A stretch of DNA of 5,011 bases from Anaerolineales bacterium (GTDB taxonomy: Bacteria > Chloroflexota > Anaerolineae > Anaerolineales > VGOW01): assembly GCA_919901875.1 (NCBI GenBank), contig CAKKQG010000148.1:1-5011 (forward strand). Direction: 5' to 3'. The notes below the pieces were generated by a model. That model was not told the DNA's origin and did no database searches. It saw only the letters and a program-made list of their open reading frames with translations. Below are positions 4,913 to 5,011 of the stretch, piece by piece. Every line of letters starts with the position of its first letter. The stretch's first letter is position 1. Position numbers and translations under genes: made by a program.

Positions 4913-5011
4913 GTGCCGAACCGTGACGCTGCCGTTGCCAAAGCACGCCAATTAGGTTTGATCGTTTCCGGTGATCCACCCCCGTTAAACGATCCGCAAG
5001 ACGAAAATGAA
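4913..5011 (+). pseudogene. C-terminal remnant of a second LuxR-type response regulator (runs off the edge)
   Basis: Reading from 4913, directly after the kinase TAA and in the same frame, 33 codons are open to the window edge. They begin VPNRDAAVAKARQLGLI, which matches VRNRAAAVERARQLGLI at residues 204-220 of the upstream regulator at 13 of 17 positions, and continue with a Pro-rich then acidic tail (DPPPLNDPQDENE) like that regulator's own end. Everything before this, the receiver and most of the helix-turn-helix, is missing, and the kinase coding sequence lies there instead. DNA identity over the same 51 bases is about 33, with most third positions changed, so this is an old paralogue, not a recent copy. 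A GTG at 4913 could start a small peptide, but no ribosome site supports that. Best read as a relic of a deleted regulator gene. Confidence 0.65.

Overview
The window looks like a chromosomal segment from a bacterium of the Chloroflexota, probably Anaerolineae-like. That assignment is an inference from gene style, moderate GC with mixed codon use, and the type of dispersed repeats at gene edges; no marker gene proves it. Nothing here is a phage, plasmid or CRISPR locus.

Positions 1-2053 (+ strand) are the end of a surface-polysaccharide operon. They hold the last 35 codons of an unidentified upstream gene (2-109), a family-2 glycosyltransferase (114-1076) and a second family-2 glycosyltransferase (1139-2053). 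The first junction is 4 bases wide. The second is 62 bases wide and filled almost entirely by a folded, period-7 repeat. Both enzymes resemble the WbbL/rhamnosyltransferase-like group and probably add successive sugars to one glycan.

Positions 2054-2264 form a repeat-rich intergenic stretch. It contains an 83-bp nested palindromic element (2097-2179), a rho-independent terminator for the minus-strand gene (2203-2235), and a five-unit heptamer repeat (2236-2270) that contains the stop codon of that gene.

Positions 2265-3215 (- strand) encode a short 3-phosphoglycerate dehydrogenase-like enzyme (serA type, no ACT domain), with a clear ribosome site and its own promoter. From the same 131-bp intergenic region a NarL/LuxR-type response regulator (3347-4087, +) is transcribed divergently. 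It ends in a strong terminator (4114-4147). A small soluble histidine kinase (4238-4912, +) follows from its own promoter, whose spacing predicts a leaderless mRNA starting at the ATG. Regulator and kinase probably form one two-component system, and the kinase has no recognisable sensor domain.

The least expected signal is at the right edge. Directly after the kinase stop codon (4913-5011), in the same frame, the DNA encodes the last helix and Pro/acidic tail of a second, diverged copy of the response regulator, without the rest of that gene. This suggests the regulator/kinase pair belonged to a tandem paralogue cluster that has been partly deleted.
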